A DNA stretch of 40,652 nucleotides from assembly GCA_013812505.1 (NCBI GenBank), contig JACCTH010000013.1:1-40652 (forward strand), read 5' to 3'. A program made the position numbers and the translations under genes. The notes under the pieces are model-generated. The model searched no databases, was not told where the DNA came from, and saw only the letters and a list, made by a program, of their open reading frames with translations. How positions within the stretch are numbered: the stretch's first letter is position 1; each line of letters begins with the position of its first letter. Source of the DNA: Acidimicrobiia bacterium (lineage in GTDB: Bacteria > Actinomycetota > Acidimicrobiia > Spongiisociales > ZC4RG35). Below, one piece after another: positions 9,367 through 18,425 of the stretch.

Positions 9367-11769
9367 CTAGGGCTTGGGGAGGTTGTCGAAGACGTCCTCG
9401 AAGGAAACCGCCTTACGACGGCTGTCGCCTGTTTGAGCGACTTCGGCCGGACGACGCTCGGGTCGAGAACCGCCTCCACGATCTCCCCGATCGCGGTTGC
9501 CACCGCCGCCCTCACGCGGCCGGCCCCGGTCACCACGGTCACCTCCGCGATCGCCTCCGCGATCACGATCGTTGCGCAATGGTCGATCATCGGATGGCGC
9601 CGACGAACCTGCGCCCTCCTTGCGCTCCAGCGGCTCGACCAGTTTCAGCGCCAGCTTGCCGTTCCGGTCAATTTCCTCAAGCAACACCGGAACCCGCTGA
9701 CCGAGCTCGAGGTAATCCTCGACCCGGTCGACCCGGCGGGTGTCGTCGAGCTTGGAGATGTGCAACAGCCCATCCCGGCCCGGCAGGATGTTGACGAAGG
9801 CGCCGAACTTGGTGATGTTCACGACCTCGCCTTCATAGACCTTGCCCAGCTCGGCCTCGGGCGGGAAGACGATGGCGTTGACCCGCTCCTTGGCAGCGTT
9901 AAGCGCCTCGCTGTCGGTTGAAGCGATCCGGACGAGTCCGTAAGCGCCTTCTTCATCGATCTCGATCGTGGCTCCAGTCTTCTCCTCGAGCTCACGGATC
10001 ACTTTGCCCTTCGGTCCGATGACCTCGCCGATCTTGTCCTTCGGGATCTGGATCGTCTCGATCCGCGGCGCCCACCGATTGAGCTCGGTGCGCGGGCTGT
10101 CAATGACCTTGTTCATTGCTTCGAGGATGAGGAGCCGAGCATCGCGGGCTTGATCGAGCGCTTGGGTGAGCACTTCAGAGGGCAGGCCTTGGAGCTTGGT
10201 GTCGAGCTGCAAGGCCGTAATGACGTTGGCCGTCCCGGCTACCTTGAAGTCCATATCGCCCAAGGCATCCTCGGCGCCGAGAATGTCGGTGAGGGTTACG
10301 TAATTGCTGTTTCGCTCGATGAGCCCCATCGCGATACCGGCGACTGCATCGGAGATTGGGACCGCGGCGTCCATCAACGAGAGCGACGAGGCACAGACCG
10401 ATCCCATCGAGGTCGAACCATTCGACGAGATCACCTCAGATACCAAGCGCAACGCGTAGGGGAATTCCTCCGCGGTCGGTATAACCGGCAACAGGGCCCG
10501 CTCGGCCAGAGCGCCGTGACCAATCTCGCGACGACGCGGCCCCCGCATCGGCCCCGCTTCACCGGTTGAGTAGGGCGGCATGTTGTAGTGGTGCATGTAG
10601 CGCTTGCCGTCTTCCGGGGAGAGGGTGTCGAGCATCTGCTCCATCTTCAACATCCCGAGCGTCGTGAAGTTGAGGACCTGGGTCTCGCCCCGCTGGAACA
10701 AGCCAGAACCATGAGCTCGGCTGACCACTCCGACTTCGATCGATAGCGGTCGCACATCAGTGGCCCCCCGGCCGTCGAGGCGAACCCCCTCGTCTACAAC
10801 CTGGGCTCGCATCATGTCTTTGAGGACAGCCTTGAAGGCACGCTTGAACTGCTCGCTCGCTTCGTCGCCGACGCCAAGCTCAGCCAAGACGCTTGCCTGC
10901 GCCTCGTCTATTGCCTGATTGCGCTCGGTCTTGGCGGCGATGCGGATCACCTCGGCCAAACGAGGCCGAGCGGCATTGGTTACCTGCTCGAGCAGCTCCG
11001 ACGAGTAGTCCAGAGCGATAGGCCAGTCGCCCTCTTTCTTCCCGGCTCGTTCGAGCAACTGCAACTGCAGGTCGATCGACTCAGCGATCGCAGCCTTCGC
11101 CACCTCGAGTCCTTGGGCGACTGCGGCCTCGTCTGAGGGAGCATCGCCAGCGGCGATGAGCCGCAGACCATCGGTGGTCGACCCGGCCTCGACCATGATT
11201 ATGTCGACTCCCCCTTCGGAGTTGCGGCCGCCTGCAACGACCATCTCGAAGACGGATTCAGCCAGGTCTGCATAGGTGGGGAACGCGACCCACTCGCCTT
11301 TCTTAAGAGCGATACGGACTCCACCGAGCGGTCCCTCGAAGGGGATACCGCTAATCATCAACGCAGCCGATGCCCCGTTGAGAGCGACAATGTCATAGGG
11401 GTTCTCGCCGTCAACCGCGAAGGTCGTGGCGACCACGTGGGTTTCGCAACGGAAACCTTCCTTGAAGGAAGGGCGCAGCGGACGATCAATTAGGCGAGCG
11501 GTGAGTGTGGCGTCCTCGCTGGGGCGGCCTTCACGGCGGAAGAACGAGCCCGGGATGCGTCCGACCGCGTACATCCTCTCTTCGATGTCGACGGTGAGAG
11601 GAAAGAAGTCGATCCCCTCGCGTTGGGTCTTGAGGGCCGTGGCAGTTACGAGCATCTCGGTCTCTCCGAGACGAGCTACCACCGCACCATCGGCCTGTCC
11701 GGCCAGCTTGCCGGTCGAGAACGAGAGTTGCTTACCCCCGACCAGACCATTAACAGTTATTTCGGGCAC
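9367..11769 (-). CDS. pnp: Polyribonucleotide nucleotidyltransferase (PNPase)
   Basis: 800 aa. A phosphorolytic 3'-5' exoribonuclease and core degradosome-type enzyme. Two RNase PH domains flank a helical linker; the second contains FQRGETQVLNFTTLG and GSTSMGSVCASSLSLMDAAVP. The KH domain (IPKDKIGEVIGPKGKVIREL) and S1 domain (GKVYEGEVVNITKFGAFVNI) follow. The last roughly 80 residues are a low-complexity Arg/Gly/Asp-rich tail (repeats of DRGGDRG), a likely RNA-binding disordered segment, before a short SFEDVFDNLPKP end. It lies downstream of rpsO, the standard arrangement, with a long hairpin in the 124-base gap. Confidence 0.97.
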   Translation of the reverse strand: MPEITVNGLVGGKQLSFSTGKLAGQADGAVVARLGETEMLVTATALKTQREGIDFFPLTVDIEERMYAVGRIPGSFFRREGRPSEDATLTARLIDRPLRPSFKEGFRCETHVVATTFAVDGENPYDIVALNGASAALMISGIPFEGPLGGVRIALKKGEWVAFPTYADLAESVFEMVVAGGRNSEGGVDIIMVEAGSTTDGLRLIAAGDAPSDEAAVAQGLEVAKAAIAESIDLQLQLLERAGKKEGDWPIALDYSSELLEQVTNAARPRLAEVIRIAAKTERNQAIDEAQASVLAELGVGDEASEQFKRAFKAVLKDMMRAQVVDEGVRLDGRGATDVRPLSIEVGVVSRAHGSGLFQRGETQVLNFTTLGMLKMEQMLDTLSPEDGKRYMHHYNMPPYSTGEAGPMRGPRRREIGHGALAERALLPVIPTAEEFPYALRLVSEVISSNGSTSMGSVCASSLSLMDAAVPISDAVAGIAMGLIERNSNYVTLTDILGAEDALGDMDFKVAGTANVITALQLDTKLQGLPSEVLTQALDQARDARLLILEAMNKVIDSPRTELNRWAPRIETIQIPKDKIGEVIGPKGKVIRELEEKTGATIEIDEEGAYGLVRIASTDSEALNAAKERVNAIVFPPEAELGKVYEGEVVNITKFGAFVNILPGRDGLLHISKLDDTRRVDRVEDYLELGQRVPVLLEEIDRNGKLALKLVEPLERKEGAGSSAPSDDRPLRNDRDRGGDRGGDRGDRGRPREGGGGNRDRGDRGGGSRPERRPAEVAQTGDSRRKAVSFEDVFDNLPKP

Positions 11770-11792
11770 TTAGATGTGCTCCTTCTTGTAAG

Positions 11793-11864
11793 GAGCCGGC
11801 CCGTTACCAGTTGTGAACGTTCGGAAGAGCGGCGAACGCTCGCAACTAGCAACCGGCCAGGCTC
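11793..11864 (-). promoter_or_regulatory. Long imperfect hairpin in the rpsO-pnp intergenic region
   Basis: Arms beginning GAGCCGGCC (11793) and ending GGCCAGGCTC (11864) fold back through AGTTGTGAACGTTCG against CGAACGCTCGCAACT, giving a stem of about 30 bp with a few mismatches and a roughly 10-base loop. In E. coli the rpsO-pnp spacer holds an RNase III-cleaved hairpin through which PNPase represses itself; this is the positional equivalent. The cleavage and control are inferred by analogy. Confidence 0.65.
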
Positions 11865-11893
11865 GGCCAGTGCACCCCGCTTGACTTGGTGGG

Positions 11894-12151
11894 TTAGCGA
11901 CGAAGCCCGAGTTGGGCGACGATCGTGCGGTAGCGCTCGACATCTCGATCCTTGAGATAGTCGAGCAGGCGACGACGACGACCAACCATCATCAACAGAC
12001 CACGCCGACCGTGATGATCGCCCTTATGGGTGCGAAGATGCTCGGTGAGGTGGTTGATCCGTTCGGTCAGCAGGGCTACCTGCACCTCCGGCGAACCAGT
12101 GTCGCCTTCGTTATGACCGAACTCGGTGACTATTTCTTGGGTGGTCTTCAT
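11894..12151 (-). CDS. rpsO: 30S ribosomal protein S15
   Basis: 85 aa, with the conserved [36 protein letters not shown] core spread over residues about 17-52, [12 protein letters not shown]-type helix (here [16 protein letters not shown]), and a basic C-terminus. Binds 16S rRNA early in 30S assembly. The start codon ATG 12151 has no recognisable Shine-Dalgarno (GTTGTAGCGCGT precedes it); instead a compact palindromic structure covers the leader, which may be an S15 autoregulatory site. Followed by pnp. Confidence 0.97.
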   Translation of the reverse strand: MKTTQEIVTEFGHNEGDTGSPEVQVALLTERINHLTEHLRTHKGDHHGRRGLLMMVGRRRRLLDYLKDRDVERYRTIVAQLGLRR

Positions 12152-12155
12152 ACGC

Positions 12156-12195
12156 GCTACAACCCACGAGTCGTGGGGAACGACCGAATTGTAGC
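12156..12195 (-). promoter_or_regulatory. Structured rpsO leader (nested stems), candidate S15 autoregulatory site
   Basis: On the plus strand GCTACAA (12156-12162) pairs with TTGTAGC (12189-12195), and inside lies CCCACGA-G-TCGTGGG (12163-12177). In the rpsO mRNA this gives a 7-bp outer stem stacked next to a 5-7 bp inner hairpin, ending five bases before the ATG. S15 represses its own mRNA through leader structures in several bacteria, but these are not conserved in sequence. The same bases include TACAAT on the minus strand, so part of it could instead be a -10 box. Confidence 0.5.
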
Positions 12196-12214
12196 ACGGG
12201 GAGGCATTTGAGCT

Positions 12215-13129
12215 TTACGTCAGCCGCGCACGGGCTGCGTGGACATCCTGTGCGATCTGGTTGCGCAACGCCTCGATCCCGTCGAATTTCTGCTCGGGGC
12301 GAAGTCGAGCGACAAAGTCGACGGCCAGCTTCTGGCCGTAGAGGTCGCCCTCGAAGTCGAGGAGGTGGGCTTCGACTCGGCGCTCGGTCTCCGAAAAGGT
12401 GGGGCGGACTCCGATGTTGATCGCCGAAGGGTGACGCTCTCCGTCAACCAGCGCCCAACCGGCGTAAACGCCATTGGCAGGGATCAGTCGCTTTGACTCG
12501 ATTTCCAGGTTGGCCGTTGGAAAGCCCAAGTCTCGGCCTCGGCGCTCTCCTTCGACCACCACTCCGTTGAGTTGATACGGACGAGCAAGCATCTCGGCGG
12601 CGGCCTCGACATCGCCAGCCAAGAGCACCTCCCGGATTCGAGTCGAGGACACAATCCCGTCCAAGGCTCCAAACATGTCGACGACGTCGACGTCGAAGCC
12701 CAAGCGTTTACCTTCGCCGCCAAGGAACCCAGCGTCACCTTCACGTCCACGACCGAAGCGAAAGTCGGCGCCCACGACGACTCTTTTGACCTGGAGACCG
12801 TCGCAGAGAACGCGTTCAGAGAACTCCTTTGCGGACAGGTCGCGTATGTCGGGGAAGTTGAGAACGCCGGCAAGACCAATGCCTAATGCCTGGAACTGCT
12901 CGATTCGCTGATCGACGTCGGTGAGCATCAGGGGAGCACGCTCGGGGGCAAGGATGGAAAGTGGGTGCGGATCGAAAGTTATCACCGCCGGCACCAAATC
13001 GCCGGCGTCGGAGACGAGATCCCCCAGCACGCGGCGATGGCCGACGTGAACACCATCAAAAACCCCAACGGTTGCCGCGGTCGGGGTGGCGACCTCCCAT
13101 TCGTAAGGGTGTCCTCGGAGGACGATCAT
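12215..13129 (-). CDS. ribF: Bifunctional riboflavin kinase / FAD synthetase
   Basis: 304 aa. Makes FMN then FAD. N-terminal nucleotidyltransferase domain: GVFDGVHVGHRRVL near residue 22, TFDPHP, VVGADFRFGRGREGD, and SSTRIREVLLAGDVEAA. The C-terminal riboflavin kinase domain starts near residue 185 with GERRGRDLGFPTANLE and continues NGVYAGWALVDGERHPSAINIGVRPTF and the catalytic VEAHLLDFEGDLYG. Starts in a 4-base overlap with the truB stop. No FMN riboswitch is visible, as expected inside this operon. Confidence 0.96.
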   Translation of the reverse strand: MIVLRGHPYEWEVATPTAATVGVFDGVHVGHRRVLGDLVSDAGDLVPAVITFDPHPLSILAPERAPLMLTDVDQRIEQFQALGIGLAGVLNFPDIRDLSAKEFSERVLCDGLQVKRVVVGADFRFGRGREGDAGFLGGEGKRLGFDVDVVDMFGALDGIVSSTRIREVLLAGDVEAAAEMLARPYQLNGVVVEGERRGRDLGFPTANLEIESKRLIPANGVYAGWALVDGERHPSAINIGVRPTFSETERRVEAHLLDFEGDLYGQKLAVDFVARLRPEQKFDGIEALRNQIAQDVHAARARLT

Positions 13130-13986
13130 GACAGCACCACCTCGGCCACTGCTTGAACGCCATCGCGCCGGTATACCCCCATCAGCTCGTCGCCAGATCC
13201 CAACATCGCCCAGGGTCCACCTTCGTCGGGCGCGGAGAGTGCCCGGCCGTGACTAATCGACTCGGCCTCATCGTCGGTAACGAACCATTTGCTGAGCTCT
13301 GAGACCGCTTCCGACGGAGGCAACAAATGGCCATGCCATTCGGCCAGGTCGTCCAACGAAGCTGCGTTTTCCAAACCGAACGGGCCAACACGCGAGCGAC
13401 GGAGTCCGATGAGATGGGCGCGTCCGCCAAGGTCTCGAGCAATGTCGTCGGCAAGCGTGCGGATATATGTGCCCTTCGACGATACGACTCGGATCGTGCC
13501 GATCGGAAACTCAGGCTGAGGATCGAAGTCGGTGAGCTCAAGCTCGGTGATCGACACCTGGCGCGGTTCACGCACGATCTCCTGTCCGGCGCGAGCGAGG
13601 TCATAGAGGCGCTTGCCCCTGACCTTCAGGGCAGAAACCATCGGCGGAACCTGGACCAGCTCTCCCTTGAACTTCTCGAGGGTTTGGCGGAGATCGTCCA
13701 CAGAAAAGCTCATCGGGGCGCGTTCGGTCTCGACGCCATCGGCGTCCAACGAGTCGGTGGCGATCCCGAACTGGATCGTGGCGACATACTCCTTGGCACC
13801 ATCCTGGACATAGCGGACCAGCCTCGTTGCTTGACCCAGCGCTACCACCAAGACCCCCGTTGCCAGCGGGTCGAGGGTGCCGGCGTGTCCCGCCTTCTTA
13901 ATTCCCGTGGCTCGCCGAACGATCGCCACGACCCCGTGCGATGTGATCCCACCTGGCTTGTCGACTACCAGGAGCCCACTCGTCAC
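13126..13986 (-). CDS. truB: tRNA pseudouridine-55 synthase
   Basis: 286 aa. Converts U55 of the T loop to pseudouridine. The catalytic motif HAGTLDPLATGVLVVALG carries the nucleophile D39. KPGGITSH near the N-terminus, the YVATIQFGIATDSLDADG segment and the RVVSSKGTYIRTLADDIARDLG motif are all typical. The C-terminal part is shorter and diverged from the PUA-like tail of other TruBs, as is common in actinobacteria. Overlaps the neighbours on both sides by 4 bases. Confidence 0.96.
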   Translation of the reverse strand: MTSGLLVVDKPGGITSHGVVAIVRRATGIKKAGHAGTLDPLATGVLVVALGQATRLVRYVQDGAKEYVATIQFGIATDSLDADGVETERAPMSFSVDDLRQTLEKFKGELVQVPPMVSALKVRGKRLYDLARAGQEIVREPRQVSITELELTDFDPQPEFPIGTIRVVSSKGTYIRTLADDIARDLGGRAHLIGLRRSRVGPFGLENAASLDDLAEWHGHLLPPSEAVSELSKWFVTDDEAESISHGRALSAPDEGGPWAMLGSGDELMGVYRRDGVQAVAEVVLS

Positions 13987-14948
13987 GGCAAGAGGTCGAC
14001 CACGGCCGCCACCGCGTCTTCCGCGGTCCCGTTGAAGGTAAAACCGGCGGCGTTGTGGTGGCCGCCGCCCCTCAGCGCGGCCGCGACCGAACCGACATCG
14101 ATCAGGCCGCGGCTGCGAAGGCTTCCTTTGAACAGGCCGGGTCCATGCTCCTTCAACAGGAGGGCCGCACCCGCCTCGATGGGGAGCCGGACAAGATCGA
14201 TGAGCGAATCGGTGTCGGTCAGGGTCAGCGCGTTCGCAGCCAAATCCGCTTGATACAGAACCGACCAGACCAGATTGCGGTCGGGAACCAGCACAGCCCG
14301 CTGCATCACCGCGCCGGCCGCGCCCAGAAAGCCGAACGCTTCCTCCTCGTAGACATGTTGTCCGATTGTCTCCGGGCTGGCGCCAAGCTCGACCAGTTGC
14401 GCGGCGACCCGAAGAGTCTCTGGCGAGGTGTTCGAGTATTGGAAGCGCCCGGTGTCGGTGACGATTCCGGTCAGGAGACAGGTGGCGACCCGCTGGTCAA
14501 TCTTCCACTCGGCTGCACGGAGAAGATGAAACGTCAGCTCCGCGGTCGACGATGCTGCCGCATCGATCAGGTTCAGGTCGCCAAACACCTCCGAGCCTGC
14601 GACGTGATGATCGACCACGATCAACCTCTTGGCCGCTTTGGCGTTCGTGGCCAGGTCGCCCAGGCGATCAGGGGTCCCGCAGTCGAAGGTGACCATCAAG
14701 TCTGGCTCGGGATCAACCGCCCCCGGAGGCACCAAGAGCTCGGTCGGAAGGAAACGGTAGGCGGGGGCGGGCTCGAAAGGGGGGCCATAGCTCGGCTGGA
14801 CCTCCTTGCCCTCAGTCTGAGCAGCGAGAGCCAGAGCGAGCATGCTGCCGAGGGCGTCACCATCGGGACCGACATGGCACGCCATCGCGATCCGCTCGGC
14901 CGCCTTGAGGGCCGCAGCCGCGGGGACGAGATCGACCAGCTCAACCAT
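13983..14948 (-). CDS. nrnA: DHH-family phosphoesterase (NrnA-type oligoribonuclease / pAp phosphatase)
   Basis: 321 aa. DHH/DHHA1 protein. Metal motifs: HVGPDGDALGS (D29, D31), an Asp in MVTFDCGTPDR, the signature VVDHHVAGS, and an Asp in GIVTDTGRFQYSNT. DHHA1 glycine-rich motif GGGHHNAAGF near the C-terminus. NrnA-type enzymes degrade nano-RNAs and dephosphorylate 3'-phosphoadenosine 5'-phosphate. The location between rbfA and truB is the usual one in actinobacteria. Overlaps truB by 4 bases and rbfA by 8. The symbol is by family resemblance. Confidence 0.9.
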   Translation of the reverse strand: MVELVDLVPAAAALKAAERIAMACHVGPDGDALGSMLALALAAQTEGKEVQPSYGPPFEPAPAYRFLPTELLVPPGAVDPEPDLMVTFDCGTPDRLGDLATNAKAAKRLIVVDHHVAGSEVFGDLNLIDAAASSTAELTFHLLRAAEWKIDQRVATCLLTGIVTDTGRFQYSNTSPETLRVAAQLVELGASPETIGQHVYEEEAFGFLGAAGAVMQRAVLVPDRNLVWSVLYQADLAANALTLTDTDSLIDLVRLPIEAGAALLLKEHGPGLFKGSLRSRGLIDVGSVAAALRGGGHHNAAGFTFNGTAEDAVAAVVDLLP

Positions 14949-15294
14949 CTTGCTCGAGCTCCCTCAGCACCGCGTCGATGCGTTCGCCTTGGAGGACGCC
15001 GGTGTCGGCTTTGAACTCCAGTTGAGGGGTGAATTTGATACGCACTTGTTTGCCCAGGAGGACGCGCAAGCGCGGCGCGGCAGCCGTCAGACCCTTGATC
15101 GCCTCCTCCAAGTGGTTGCGGTCGAGTGCGCTCACATACACCGTGGCTCGGCGCATGTCCGGAGCCGTGTCGACCCCGGTCATCGTGATCATCCCGAGCC
15201 GAGGATCGTTCAGCGCCTCGACCTCATCGGCCAGCACCTCGCGAATGATGGCGTTGAGCCGTCTCGTCCGGGGATAGGAAGGCTTTCCCATCAC
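14941..15294 (-). CDS. rbfA: 30S ribosome-binding factor A
   Basis: 117 aa, normal length. Starts MMGKPSYPRTRRLNAIIREVLADEVEAL; contains DPRLGMITMTGVDTAPDMRRATVYVSAL and the LGKQVRIKFTPQLEFKAD strand of the KH-like fold. Needed for 16S 5'-end maturation and cold adaptation. Three bases separate it from infB; the two are almost always adjacent. Confidence 0.95.
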   Translation of the reverse strand: MMGKPSYPRTRRLNAIIREVLADEVEALNDPRLGMITMTGVDTAPDMRRATVYVSALDRNHLEEAIKGLTAAAPRLRVLLGKQVRIKFTPQLEFKADTGVLQGERIDAVLRELEQDG

Positions 15295-15297
15295 AGT

Positions 15298-17283
15298 TCA
15301 TACTCGGGCGACTTCGTTGACCTGGTAGGCCTCGATGGTGTCGCCTTCCTTGATATCGTTAAAGCCCGCAAAGCCGATCCCACATTCGAAGCCCGAGGCA
15401 ACATTGCGGACATCGTCTTTGAAGCGACGCAGCGAACCGATGACACCGTCGAAGACAACGACGCCGCCGCGCAGGAGTCGGGCCTTGGCATTGCGCACGA
15501 TCTCGCCTTCGGTGACGTAGCAACCCGCGATATTGCCCAGCCGGGGCACCTTGAAAATGGCGCGCACCTCGGCGGTCCCGAGGACGACTTCGACCTGATC
15601 GGGGGCGAGCCTGCCAACCAACATGGCTTCGATCTCCTCGAGCAGCTCGTAGATGATTCCGTAGGTTCGGATCTCGATGCCCTTCGACTCCGCCAAACGG
15701 CGGGTCTTGCCATCGGGCCGGACATTGAAGCCGATAACCACGGCCTCGGTCACTTCGGCCAGCTTGACGTCGTTCTCGTTGATGCCACCAATCGCCCCGT
15801 GCATGATCTCAATGCGGCCACCTTCACGCTTGATCTTGCCGAGCGACTCACGCAGCGCTTCGAGCGACCCGTGCGCGTCGGCCTTGAGGATCACGCGCAG
15901 CTCGGCTTCATCGGCGCGTAGCTGCTCGAGCAGGTTGGCCAGCCGCTCCCTGGCAGTAGCCGGAGTGCTGAAGGAGGCGTCGCGCGCCACGTCGGCTCGC
16001 TCCTGTGCGCGCGCCCGTGCTTCGCGCTCGTTGCTCAACACCTCGAAGTCGTCACCGGCAATAGGGATTTCGTCCCATCCCATGATCAACACCGGCGTGG
16101 ACGGGTCTGCCAACGTCTCGCGGTTCCCCGCCCAGTCCATCATCGCTCGGACTCGGCCCGAGGTCTGTCCGGCCACAAATGCATCCCCAGTCCGTAGCGT
16201 GCCTCGCTTGACGATCACGGTGGCAGTAGGGCCCATGCCGGGGTCGAGTTGCGCTTCTATCACAACCCCGGAGGCCGCGGGCTTGGGATTGGCGCGAAAA
16301 TCCTCGAGCTGAGCTATCAGGTCAATCAGCTCCAACAGACTGTCGACCCCGAGCCCGGTCAGAGCAGAAACCTCAACCACCGGGATGTCACCGCCGAGGT
16401 CTTCTGTCACCACTTCGTGCTCGGTGAGCATGGTCCTAACCCGCATAGGATCAGCCCCCGGCAAATCAACCTTGTTGACCGCGACAACGAGCTTCACCCC
16501 GGCGGCCCGGGCGTGGCTGATGGCTTCGATGGTTTGCGGCATCACCCCGTCATTGGCGGCGACCACCAGTACCACGATGTCGGTGACCTCGGCTCCTCGG
16601 GCGCGCAAAGCGGTAAAAGCCTCATGACCAGGAGTGTCGATGAACGTGATGAGACGGTCGCCGACCTGAACCTGATACGCGCCGATGTGCTGAGTGATCC
16701 CGCCCTGCTCACCTGCAACCACGTTCGATTTTCGGATCGTGTCAAGGAGGGTCGTTTTCCCGTGGTCGACATGGCCCATGATCGTCACCACCGGCGGTCG
16801 CTCGACCAAGTCCGCCGGAGCGTCATCGAAAGATGGACGCCGAGATGTCTTGGGCGCCGGTGGCGGTGGCGCCTCTGTCTCGATGATGGCCCCGAATTGC
16901 TCGGCGATGGCGTCGAGGTAGTCGAGCGGCATCGGTCCACCAGCGCCGGCGAGGACTCCCCGCCTTACTAGCGCCCCGACAATCGTGACTGCGGATTCGC
17001 CCAAAGCGTTGGCCACATCGGCGACCGACGGGTTGGCTGGGACCGAAACCAGCTTGATCTCCCTGTCGGGTGCCGGCTCGGGTTCGGATGCGGGCTCTGG
17101 TTCCGGCACCACTGCGGGGGCGTTTGCCTCCGCAATTGCCAGCCGGATCAGCTCGGCATCGCTTTCCTCGATGCTGGAAGAGGCAGTTTTGACCTCGATG
17201 CCGAGGCTGTGCGCCTGTTCGAGCAGGTCCTTGGATTCCAGGCCGAGCTCGCGGGCGAGGTCATAGGCGCGCATCTTCGCCAC
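15298..17283 (-). CDS. infB: Translation initiation factor IF-2 (compact form)
   Basis: 661 aa. The GTPase domain has G1 [20 protein letters not shown] and [10 protein letters not shown], followed by the beta-barrel, domain III ([14 protein letters not shown]) and the C-terminal initiator-tRNA binding domain ([18 protein letters not shown]). The N-terminal part is short: an IF2-N module ([20 protein letters not shown]), a brief Pro/Glu/Ala linker, then a second IF2-N module, against the roughly 900-1000 aa common in actinobacteria. GTG 17283 shares a base with the nusA stop (TAGTG); ATG 17274 is an alternative. No ylxR gene lies between nusA and infB. Confidence 0.96.
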   Translation of the reverse strand: MAKMRAYDLARELGLESKDLLEQAHSLGIEVKTASSSIEESDAELIRLAIAEANAPAVVPEPEPASEPEPAPDREIKLVSVPANPSVADVANALGESAVTIVGALVRRGVLAGAGGPMPLDYLDAIAEQFGAIIETEAPPPPAPKTSRRPSFDDAPADLVERPPVVTIMGHVDHGKTTLLDTIRKSNVVAGEQGGITQHIGAYQVQVGDRLITFIDTPGHEAFTALRARGAEVTDIVVLVVAANDGVMPQTIEAISHARAAGVKLVVAVNKVDLPGADPMRVRTMLTEHEVVTEDLGGDIPVVEVSALTGLGVDSLLELIDLIAQLEDFRANPKPAASGVVIEAQLDPGMGPTATVIVKRGTLRTGDAFVAGQTSGRVRAMMDWAGNRETLADPSTPVLIMGWDEIPIAGDDFEVLSNEREARARAQERADVARDASFSTPATARERLANLLEQLRADEAELRVILKADAHGSLEALRESLGKIKREGGRIEIMHGAIGGINENDVKLAEVTEAVVIGFNVRPDGKTRRLAESKGIEIRTYGIIYELLEEIEAMLVGRLAPDQVEVVLGTAEVRAIFKVPRLGNIAGCYVTEGEIVRNAKARLLRGGVVVFDGVIGSLRRFKDDVRNVASGFECGIGFAGFNDIKEGDTIEAYQVNEVARV

Positions 17284-18425
17284 TAGTCGGCCTCCGTTGT
17301 CAGTTGCTCCTCTGGCTGACTGTCGGCCCCCACCAGCGCGGCTGGTTCTTCCTCAGGAGCGGTTGATTCGGAGGCGGCTTGCTCCTCAGCGGGCGCTGGC
17401 GCCTCCGCAGGCATAGTTGGCTCGGCGGGCGCAGGTGCTGGTGCTGGGGGAGGCTCTGGAACATGATCGGAGCGAATGTCGACCTTGTAACCCGAGAGTC
17501 GGGCGGCGAGACGCGCGTTCTGGCCTTCCTTGCCGATGGCAAGCGAAAGCTGATGATCGCTCACGATGACTTCGGCGACTTTGGCCTCCTCGTCGACCTT
17601 AACCTCTTTGACCTTGGCCGGGCCTAACGCCTCGGCGATGAACTGGGCGGTGTTCTCCCGCCACTGGACCACGTCGACCTTCTCCCCCCGCAGCTCGTTC
17701 ACCACCTGCCGCACTCGCGACCCGCGGGCGCCGACACAGGCCCCCTTAGGGTCGACGTTGGGGTCATGGGAAACCACCGCGATCTTTGTGCGGTGACCGG
17801 GCTCGCGAGCGATGGCGACTAGTTCGACCGTGCCATCGGCCAGCTCGGGAACCTCGAGCTCAAGGAGACGCCGGACGAGGTCTGGATGGCTGCGACTGAC
17901 CACGATTTGGGGACCCTTGGTCTCGTTGCGGACCTCGAGGATCAGGGCCTTGACCCGGTTGCCCCGATCGAGCCGTTCGTACGGAATGCGCTCGGAACCA
18001 GGCAAGATCGCCTCGGCGTCACCTAGGTCGAGGATGGTGAACCGACCATCGACTTGTTGCACGATGGCCGTGACCAGGTCGCCCTCGCGTCCGGCGTAGA
18101 CCTCGAAAACCTGCTCGCGCTTGGCATCTCGCAAACGCTGCTGGATCACCTGCTTGGCGGTTTGGGCAGCGATCCGCCCGAAGTCATTGGGGGTGTCCTC
18201 CCACTCCTTGGTCACATTGCCGTCGTCGTCGAGATCCTGGGCGTAAACCGTGATGTCACCAGTGTCGGGGTCGATCGTGACCCTGGCTTCTTCGGCTGCC
18301 CCCGGGCTCCGCTTGTAGGCAGAGACAAGCGCGTTGGCAAGCGCATCCAAGATGGCGTCCACCGATACCCCCCGCTCGCGACCGAGCAATTCCAACGCCT
18401 CCATGACAGTCGCATCGATCTTCAT
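17283..18425 (-). CDS. nusA: Transcription termination/antitermination factor NusA
   Basis: 380 aa. N-terminal RNAP-binding domain (MEALELLGRERGVSVDAILDALANAL ... AAQTAKQVIQQRLRDAKR), S1 domain (GREGDLVTAIVQQVDGRFTILDLG), KH1 and KH2 (DPNVDPKGACVGARGSRV; SLAIGKEGQNARLAARL). The last roughly 55 residues are a Pro/Ala/Glu-rich acidic tail in place of the acidic repeats of E. coli NusA. Its ATG overlaps the rimP stop by one base (TGATG). Confidence 0.96.
   Translation of the reverse strand: MKIDATVMEALELLGRERGVSVDAILDALANALVSAYKRSPGAAEEARVTIDPDTGDITVYAQDLDDDGNVTKEWEDTPNDFGRIAAQTAKQVIQQRLRDAKREQVFEVYAGREGDLVTAIVQQVDGRFTILDLGDAEAILPGSERIPYERLDRGNRVKALILEVRNETKGPQIVVSRSHPDLVRRLLELEVPELADGTVELVAIAREPGHRTKIAVVSHDPNVDPKGACVGARGSRVRQVVNELRGEKVDVVQWRENTAQFIAEALGPAKVKEVKVDEEAKVAEVIVSDHQLSLAIGKEGQNARLAARLSGYKVDIRSDHVPEPPPAPAPAPAEPTMPAEAPAPAEEQAASESTAPEEEPAALVGADSQPEEQLTTEAD

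Noticed and set aside
13327-15921. Long plus-strand frames opposite truB, nrnA and infB
   Set aside because: Each is antisense to a gene with catalytic motifs and shows no motif itself.
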